From Tubulanus polymorphus (Eukaryota > Nemertea > Palaeonemertea > Tubulaniformes > Tubulanidae), in NCBI RefSeq assembly GCF_964204645.1, contig NC_134027.1, forward strand, positions 22,744,485 through 22,804,484: a stretch of 60,000 bases of DNA, read 5' to 3'. A program made the translations under genes and the position numbers. This document shows, piece after piece, positions 53,645 through 60,000 of this stretch. A model generated the notes under the pieces. It ran no database searches. It worked only from the letters and a program-made list of their open reading frames with translations, and was not told where the DNA came from. Positions within the stretch are counted from its first letter, which is position 1. Each line of letters begins with the position of its first letter.

Positions 53645-56600
53645 CTGAAAAAAAAGACCATAAGAACTGATCATCGTGATTGTCAGATACACTTTGCAGT
53701 GCTAAAGCCGGGTATCAGGAGAAATGCCATTGCGTCAGGCCAGTTCTATGATATAACTTACATAAAAAATTTAGAATTTGAAATTCGTTGGAACTCAATA
53801 AACAGAACGAGACGAATAGCACTTATAGGTTAACTTGTTTATTTGACGCGCGAGCTTTCGCTACTAGTGTATAACCCTTTTGTGACATCGAATCCAGGGT
53901 CGTCCAGTTTCGTGAATAGTTTAAACCGAAACGTTTGTGTTTTGGGTTGGATAACATAAAAAATTCGGATAGAAACGGAGTTCTGTGGTCGATTCGTGTT
54001 GAAAAGGAAAATGAACTAAAAGCGCTACCTTGTCGTTAGACGAATCCTCTAAAGTCGGATTGTTGATTCCACAGTTGGAGTAGATGTCTCCGTTATCGTT
54101 GTGAACTTCTTCGTTCAGATCTTCATCGTCGCCAACCATGTGATAAGGGCTTTCATCTGAAAATAGCCGCGTTATACACCAGTACTGTATTCAAATAACT
54201 GTTGAAACCTTTATCCGGTGACCAGTCCGACAGTTTTAGGCGAAATTCCCCAAAAAGAGTCCAAAACCGTTTGAAAATACTGTTTACTCTGGTCGAAAAA
54301 CTGCGGAGCTGCACCAGGGTTTTTCGTCGTCCAACCATAAACAAACGAGAACCTTGAACAATCTTTACGCAGATATTCTCGATTTGTTTTATTTCAGATC
54401 TTACCCATGTTATAGTTCTTTTTCTGTGGTTTATTAGCCTTCTTGCCGTTGCGTTTTCTATTTGGATCCACTTGCGCGTATAACGGTGCAGCACTGGTCG
54501 CGGGTCCTGCAACGATAGAAGATACCGAGAATAATATCAACTTCAAGTTTGATAAATTGTATAATCTGAGCCCCAAATATAGTCTACTGAATTAGTTAGA
54601 ATAACTTTGGCTCCTGTACGCTGAGTTTTCATATTCTTTACCTTTCGGCTTCTTCTTAGTTTCGTCGATATTTGAGTAAATAGGTCCATCAGCGCCATCA
54701 ACCAAAGCTACAATATTTGCAAGATATTAGTAGGAATAAGGATCAGTTGTTAGTAGTGAATTGAATTCATTTTTCGAAAAACGATCCGTGTTCGGCTGAT
54801 TGCGCAAGTGATGCTGGTGAGGTAAGGCTACGAAATTCCCGTTATTCTGTTGCAAAACCCAGTTTCCACACATTGCTCAAATTTTGACTCGATGAACCCC
54901 TTTAAACAAAAATTCCGATCTTCTATACTTCCACTCCCTGTTTTGGTCCCACCGTCATATGTCAAGGGATTGCGATATCAATTGAAAACGAAGTCATCTT
55001 ATCTCACGAGTTAAACGCAACCTAGAACTGCGGAGCTGGATCTTCAAAAACGTTTTAATATATGTAGATAGTAAAAAAGATACCGGAGTTAGAATTCCCG
55101 TTATTCTTCGCGGCTGCTGGACGTTTTTTGTTTTTATTGACTACCGCATAAACATCGTTTGAAATATGAAGAAAAATGTAAGATCTTTCTAACGATTTAA
55201 ACATTACATACAAAAAGAGTAACAAAATGTTCAGGTTGAAATGCACGTAGGAACGGTTTTATGGGGCAATTCTTTTTTTCGGCATGGGTTACACCATGGA
55301 GTCCATCGTTACACCCGAACAAGCAAAGTTGTGTTACATGGGCAAATAGCCGAATTATCAAATATTTGTTAGGCCTATTTACACAGAACTTGTCAAATAG
55401 TAGGAGGATTTGAAAGCTAAAGAACTGATGCTTTTTGCTTTTTTTTTTAAATTAACCGATATTCGGATTATCCTGTCTGGTCATAATGGCTCAATCACCA
55501 TTACAATGATTAATGCCTGGAACCAGTTCTATCAGATTTCGGTTAGGTTTGACTCTACAGGTAAAACATTGACTCATTTTAGTCTAGAGTCAAACTAAAC
55601 CACGACATTTGTAGAACTGGTTCCCGGTGTATTCCACGTGACGGTGTCTCGGATGGTATTAATAATCCCCGGTAATGAAAGGGCTACAAGGGAAAGAGAA
55701 ATAATTGGGAAAGGAAAAGGATTATACCTTGTGGATTAGCATCATTGTCATCTCTTTTTTCTCTTTTGTCATCCTCACCAGAACTGTAAGAAATACACAA
55801 TCCTAATTAGAATTCACCGGATTTAGTTTCAGATTATGAAATAAGTAATCATTTGCATTGCAGTCAGGTACGGATCCGGGAGCTTATTTTGAAGAACTTA
55901 TCATATCCGAAAAGGCCACTTTGATGTGTAAAAAGGCAATATTAGGTGTAGTGTATGGAACGATTTTCTTTGTTAACAAAATGAAAAAGGGCACTCAAAC
56001 AATCTGATGATAAATTTGATGATGTACAAGTCTCCAAAGTCACCGCGGATCCACCCCAGTTAGCTTGTGTGAAATAATCATGACAGGAAATTCAATTCAT
56101 ACAGGGTGGTTTTCGAAGCTATAGTCGACTTAGTTGGAACTAATAACCGGATGTCGTAACGTAATACGTAGTGTCGGCCATCCTGGAAATAGGGACGAAC
56201 TACAACTGCGTCTGTGCCCAATTCCGTGGTCGACCATTTCCGGTCCACAATTCCGACAAACTGACATTCGGTTTCACTTAGTTCGACTGTAGTCGACTAA
56301 CTCCGATAACCGTGCAGAGTTAATGGGGTCAGACCTTTTTGAATCGTTCCGGCGTTTTCTCACGCAAACCATCACGACGATGACAACGACGATCAGTAAA
56401 ACCGCACCCACAATACCTCCAACCAACCCACCAGTCGACAGTCGACCATTTGTATGGGCACCTGAAGCTGGAAACAAGAAAATATATACGCAAGAAATTA
56501 TTCGGACTGTTAATGACAAAACAGATATCATTAGCGTGTTATGAAGCATCAATCAAGGAACAAAATGCGTGCGTATTTGGTAGCTTGTGAATACTGATAG

Positions 56601-59600
56601 AAATAAACATCATTAGCAATAAAAAGGAAGCCATTTACACTGTTTAGCGGTTAGAAGTTTTGAACAAATAATACTAAATCTAAGAAAAACTAATATCTTT
56701 CGTAAAATGTGAAAAACACGACTTTTCGAGACTAGTCGAACCGTTGGCTGTTATGAAAAACTTCGTCTTAAAAATTATGAATTTGTTGATGTAGTGAGTT
56801 TGATAAGAATGACCACACTCAAAACGTGGATAACAGATAATGAGATAAAAAGCTACTATACACACCTGACGATGATCTCTACAGTGAGTTCTTAAACGTC
56901 GTATCATCTTAATTTGAATGTATTCTTAATTCTTAAACTTTGAAATATTGCTAGTTTTTATCTCATTATAGTGGATTCGTATTATAAAAGCCATTCACCA
57001 CATCCTATTGTATATACAACTTTTCAAATACCCTTTGAAATTTGTATGTATGAAAACAAAGTTTTAACGAAGATATCATTTCTTGTATATCTGTATAACA
57101 TACCAGTACATCATGCAAATGATAATTGGTTCATATGTTAAGCCGGGGTACGGTTTATGCCAGCCATTCATCTGGAACTTTCAAACGCTCTAGCTGCCCT
57201 TATTCTTTGAATAAATCCCACGCCTACAGACAGGGCACCCGGTTTCAGAGCATTAACCTCGGAAAGAACCCCAAATTAGCCGCAATACAACGTGAAAGAA
57301 GCTAAAGTTGGATACCCCAAATTCTGAAACTGTTCTGCTTTAAGTGAAAACGCACCCAGATGAAATAGTTGGCCTACCTTTATCTTTTGAATTAATCTGA
57401 CCCATGGTCGGATCTTGAGTCGCGAAAATATCTAAAAATATTTCAATTGGACCCGAGACTGAGGCACTAGACGGAGCCGAATCGAAACGTTTTTGAATAA
57501 ATAGGTTGCATCTGTATGTCCCTTAACTTACCAGCTTTTTTAAGTTGCAGTGCTATTTCTGCGCTTCCAATTGAATTATTGAGTTGACACGAATAATTCC
57601 CGTAATCAGACGCCTGAACTGATTGTATAGTGACACTATGAGCTGTACCATCAGTTGTATTCGTATCGAATCTTTTCGATGTTGTTGTTCCATTAGTTTC
57701 ATTCTTAACACAACTAAGAGTTATCCCACCTGATGGATTCGCGTCGAAGTTTATCGTAAATTTTGCAGTTTCTCCAATTCTCACTCTTACGGTTTCGACT
57801 TGCCCGGTGATAGTTGGTGCATCTGTTGCAATCGAAGAAAAAAAACAACAATTGTAGAAAATCTGAAGGTAAATTATCATTTCATACTGTATCGGTAATA
57901 AATGTTGATAAATGATACATTTGTGTCTGGGATGTATTTGAAGCCACACAATTCCAGCCCGATACACGTACGTATTTTGCAAATTCAAATTTAAGTTATT
58001 CATTCATGTACAGAAAATGTTTTTTTTAACAGAGTAAATAAGGGTTGAAACTGATTTTACCCCAGTTTATTCAAATAATGATATGGTGAGTTATGATAGT
58101 CTTTTTTATATAGCGCAGCGCTTAAAGATCGTTTTCCATGGCTCCATCTTTTACTCACAGTTCGAAAGAAAACCTGTCCCCTGTAGATATTAACTTTTGG
58201 CTGTTAAAGGACGGTTTAATAGTTGGACCGAAACGATATTTGAAACTGGATCCAAATTATACATGTGTGTTTTGTGTACTAGGCTTTTACGTCATTTACT
58301 TCTTATACTTACATTGAACATTGATAGTAATATTACCAGCAACTGATCCAAATGTATTTGATACTGTACATATATAAACACCTGAATCAGTTTTACTGAT
58401 TCGTGTAAAACTGAGTTTATTATTAGACCGTCCTGATAGATTGACACCACTCCATTTATACGTCAGTCCTGTAGCTCCAGACTGTGAACCGTCACATGTG
58501 ATTGTTAATTGTGAATTCTCCTGTACTGTGACGATGTTGTTGTTGGCGGTGTTTGGTTGAGATGTTAGAACTGCTCCACTCGGGGGTGCTGTAAATAGCA
58601 TAGCAATGGCTTTTTATAATTTTTTTACATAAGTTTATTTCTTTACTAAAAAGTACAATACATAAATGCAGTCATCACTAATACATGGAGGAAAAGTTAA
58701 AGAAGAAACTTCTGCATTGTTAAATTGTAGCAAAGAAAATGGACAAAAGGGGGTATACTATTGACAAAAAGCCTAATGCCCTGGTGGAAGGAAAATTGGA
58801 CGCGAAATTTGAATCAAGAGATGGTAGAGAGAAACTGGTATAATAGCTATTGGTTCATTCCTAGTATATACTGTTTCAAATTCCGCTTAAATATGTATAC
58901 GTTAGATGCTGGCTGAAGTTCTGTTGGAAGAGCATTCCGAACTCTAATACAATTAACGTTAGGAGAAATTAACCTGATATTCGTTCTTTACTGACATTAG
59001 AGAAAATGATTAGAATGTCGGGTTTTATGGGTATGTAGGTCAGAACTACGAAAACCACCAGGCTATAAGTCGGTCCGAGGAATCTTAAGATAAATCATTT
59101 GCTTCGATTTCTTCGAAAAACCCCAGGGCAAATGCTAGGTTCACACCTACTACCGTCATCACTCTTTAGTGTTAGAATGAGAATTTGACTTAGAATTGCC
59201 CTGATTCAAACTACTCATCTTATCTTATGAAAAGTTGTATCTCGTCATGTTCAATCAAAGTTGTATGCAGAAGTCATAATTTCTAAAGAAATGATTCTCT
59301 AGTTAAACTTAGCTTTTTCGTTATTATCTATTAATTCTCACCTACTACAGTAATTGCTGTTCTACTATGCTGGAAAGAGTTCATGTAGTCACATGACCAT
59401 GTCCCAGCGTCAGTCATCTGTACATTCTCGATACGTATACCATAACGTCCAGCTGTGACGTCACATTGTCCGGTGTACCCATTGATAGTTTCCCTAGGAC
59501 AGTTTGTCTTATCAAACGAAAATTGTCTCGATTGATCACCCAATATTATTCTGTGACCGCAGAAATCTTTACTGGTTGGTGAAACCTGACATTGTACGAC

Positions 59601-59686
59601 AGTGGTGCCACCTAGTTTTACATCTGCTGGTGCTGCAACTGCCGTGAGTGTCGTATCCGCTGCATCTATACAGTTCTGCTGCTCTC
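53438..59686 (-). CDS. transmembrane immunoglobulin-superfamily receptor with tyrosine-rich tail (5' partial)
   Basis: Ten exons on the - strand join into one frame of 569 residues plus stop. In transcription order they encode three Ig domains, each in a phase 1-1 exon, one transmembrane segment (GLVGGIVGAVLLIVVVIVVM followed by RKRR), and a cytoplasmic tail of about 180 residues split over seven exons. The tail carries eight tyrosines in motifs such as YAVV, YSNI, YAQV, YHMV, YSNC, YLHT and YMEL. The two YSN motifs fit the pYxN consensus for Grb2-type SH2 domains; the YxxV/I/L motifs resemble ITIM/ITAM half-sites but lack the usual residue at -2. The architecture suggests a cell-surface adhesion or immune-type receptor signalling through tyrosine phosphorylation. 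No specific named orthologue is recognised. The signal peptide and any further Ig domains lie beyond the window. Confidence 0.87.
53826..53872 (-). repeat. dispersed repeat with hammerhead-like core, partial copy 3
   Basis: The reverse complement reads actagtagcgaaagctcgcg, then cgtcaaataaacaagttaac. Only the right half is preserved. It lies in the last intron of the Ig receptor. Confidence 0.4.
54029..54156 (-). CDS. Ig receptor exon 9: acidic tail module with YHMV and YSNC
   Basis: This is a 128-nt exon, entry phase 1, exit phase 0, with acceptor tattttcag and donor gtagcg. It encodes ESPYHMVGDDEDLNEEVHND, then NGDIYSNCGINNPTLEDSSN and DK. It has two tyrosine motifs in an acidic context, one of them a second YSN. 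Confidence 0.85.
54405..54506 (-). CDS. Ig receptor exon 8: YAQV tail module
   Basis: This is a 102-nt exon, phase 1/1, with acceptor tcgttgcag and donor gtaaga. It encodes PATSAAPLYAQVDPNRKRNG, then KKANKPQKKNYNM. APLYAQV is a YxxV motif. The basic stretch after it resembles that in exon 6 (tyrosine motif, then a K/R/N/A-rich run), suggesting exon duplication. Confidence 0.82.
54642..54707 (-). CDS. Ig receptor exon 7: YSNI tail module
   Basis: This is a 66-nt exon, phase 1/1, with acceptor atattgtag and donor gtaaag. It encodes LVDGADGPIYSNIDETKKKP then K. GPIYSNI fits the pYxN consensus recognised by Grb2-type SH2 domains. It is a symmetric cassette that can be skipped in frame. Confidence 0.82.
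55084..55158 (-). CDS. Ig receptor exon 6: YAVV tail module with non-AG acceptor
   Basis: This is a 75-nt exon, phase 1/1, donor gtatct. It encodes DVYAVVNKNKKRPAAAKNNG then NSNS. The phase-consistent acceptor reads tcatatttcaa, with AA where AG is expected. The exon length is a multiple of three, so skipping would keep the frame. It could be a variant, an assembly error, a non-canonical site, or an exon losing function. The nearest upstream AG would add residues in frame from about 55190. Confidence 0.6.
55516..55626. mobile_element. small foldback element in Ig receptor intron
   Basis: Ends cctggaaccagttctatcag and tgtagaactggttcccgg are inverted; the inside has tgactctacagg and gagtcaaac. 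It is related to 861 and to the 39-bp satellite. Confidence 0.55.
55728..55783 (-). CDS. Ig receptor exon 5: charged cytoplasmic linker
   Basis: This is a 56-nt exon, entry phase 2, exit phase 1, with acceptor tcttacag and donor gtataa. It encodes SGEDDKREKRDDNDANPQ, a highly charged linker without tyrosine. It is supported by splice sites and by phase fit on both sides. Confidence 0.75.
56302..56467 (-). CDS. Ig receptor exon 4: stalk and transmembrane segment
   Basis: This is a 166-nt exon, entry phase 1, exit phase 2, with acceptor gtttccag and donor gttagt. It encodes SGAHTNGRLSTG, a hydrophobic helix of about 23 residues with small-residue GxxxG spacing, the stop-transfer RKRR and a short basic cytoplasmic start ending NSARLS. 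The donor was picked by phase: the downstream reading frame runs on to a stop 9 codons later, which would give a short-tail form if unspliced. Confidence 0.85.
56468..57531. other. Ig receptor intron between Ig domain 3 and TM exon, nothing recognised
   Basis: No additional exon with Ig or stalk features was recognised. The flanking exons agree in phase, so none is required. Confidence 0.5.
57532..57822 (-). CDS. Ig receptor exon 3: membrane-proximal Ig domain
   Basis: This is a 291-nt exon, phase 1/1, with acceptor ttgcaacag and donor gtaagt. It encodes APTITGQVETVRVRIGETAK, ITLSCVKNETNG and ASDYGNYSCQLNNSIGSAEI. The two core cysteines and DYGNYSC are intact. Several NxT/S sequons (NET, NGT, NTT, NYS, NNS) suggest heavy glycosylation. 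The core tryptophan is not evident. Confidence 0.9.
58313..58588 (-). CDS. Ig receptor exon 2: Ig domain (I/C2-type)
   Basis: This is a 276-nt exon, phase 1/1, with acceptor atttacag and donor gtaagt. It encodes APPSGAVLTSQPNTANNN, LTITCDGSQSGATGLTYKWS and the signature SKTDSGVYICTVSNTFGSVA. The conserved C, W and DxGxYxC are all present. It has N-glycosylation sequons at NLS and NIT. Its end joins the next exon as VQYAP, a typical inter-Ig junction. Confidence 0.9.
58620..59070 (-). mobile_element. degenerate LINE fragment inside an intron of the Ig receptor
   Basis: The - strand reads, with two in-frame stops, RSSDLHTHKTRHSNHF, then INCIRV-like sequence, RNALPTELQPASNVYIFKRN and LKQYIL. 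This is the C-terminus of a jockey/CR1-like reverse transcriptase. It is followed by a short 3' UTR with AATAAA near 58634. It is inserted in sense orientation between Ig exons 1 and 2. Confidence 0.75.
59342..59686 (-). CDS. Ig receptor exon 1 in window: V-type Ig domain with extra cysteines
   Basis: This is a 345-nt exon, phase 1/1, with acceptor cggtttag and donor gtgaga. It encodes DTTLTAVAAPADVKLGGTTV, then VQCQVSP, DFCGHRIILG, TNCPRETINGYTGQCDV, and the Ig signature MTDAGTWSCDYMNSF. VQC and WSC are the expected intradomain pair. Three more cysteines between them and one near the start suggest extra disulphides. The acceptor was chosen by phase; an acceptor 5-8 bases further in is possible. 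Confidence 0.8.
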
Positions 59687-60000
59687 CTAAACCGTAATAA
59701 ATCATAAGCAAATCATTATTCGAATTCAATACATTAATTTTAGTTTCGTGAAAGTTAAATCTATTATACTTTCGTTTTAAAGATGATTTGCAAAAATGCA
59801 AGGTTGAAATTATTGTACTAGAATCTAATCCACCAACTCTAAATCACATCTGTAAATCTCTTAGGGTGATGACTCTTTTCTCGAGCAATTTCTAGGAAAA
59901 CTAAACGTGCTTCCAAAACAATTTCAAATAGGCAAACTCCTGGATCTGGGATTTCCACGAAGTTACCGTTTAAAAATGTCTTTTTAAAACGATTGGGCAC

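Overview
The window is nuclear DNA from an animal, most likely a marine invertebrate. Genes are split by GT/AG introns and coding exons are sparse. Introns and flanks are crowded with microsatellites, minisatellites, short inverted-repeat transposons, tRNA-derived SINEs and decayed LINEs. The exact phylum cannot be fixed from the sequence. No bacterial-style operons, CRISPR arrays or phage genes are present.

Two protein-coding genes can be read. On the + strand, 17 exons between 9955 and 39537 encode the last 554 residues of an orthologue of C-Maf-inducing protein (CMIP). They run from the C-terminal half of the PH domain through the conserved middle region to the C-terminal leucine-rich repeats and the final motif DVRYTEAW. 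All 16 splice junctions agree in phase. The first coding exon(s) are not seen and probably lie upstream of the window. The roughly 115-120 residue serine-rich insertion of vertebrate CMIP (as recalled) is absent between exons 8 and 9.

On the - strand, ten exons between 59686 and 53438 encode the C-terminal 569 residues of a type I transmembrane immunoglobulin-superfamily receptor. It has three Ig domains, one membrane helix and a tail cut into small exons, most of them carrying tyrosine motifs (YAVV, YSNI, YAQV, YHMV, YSNC, YLHT, YMEL). Its N-terminus lies beyond position 60000. The two genes end tail to tail, about 14 kb apart.

Layout: 1-9954 upstream or first-intron sequence of CMIP, rich in repeats. 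9955-39537 CMIP exons with repeat-filled introns. 39538-51100 a gene-free stretch that may include the CMIP 3' UTR. 51105-52460 a broken LINE copy on the - strand. 53438-60000 the Ig receptor gene.

The repeats show clear families. A TTAA-flanked piggyBac-like MITE family is present in six copies, with a second TTAA family in three. A MITE with ends like TAAGCCGCGATCACAC is present in four copies. Two minisatellite families (39 bp and 49-51 bp) have monomers that match the ends of foldback elements found elsewhere in the same window. Other features are a long inverted repeat at 18161-19879, a near-perfect 200-bp palindrome at 34419-34619, and a dispersed repeat with a hammerhead-like core.
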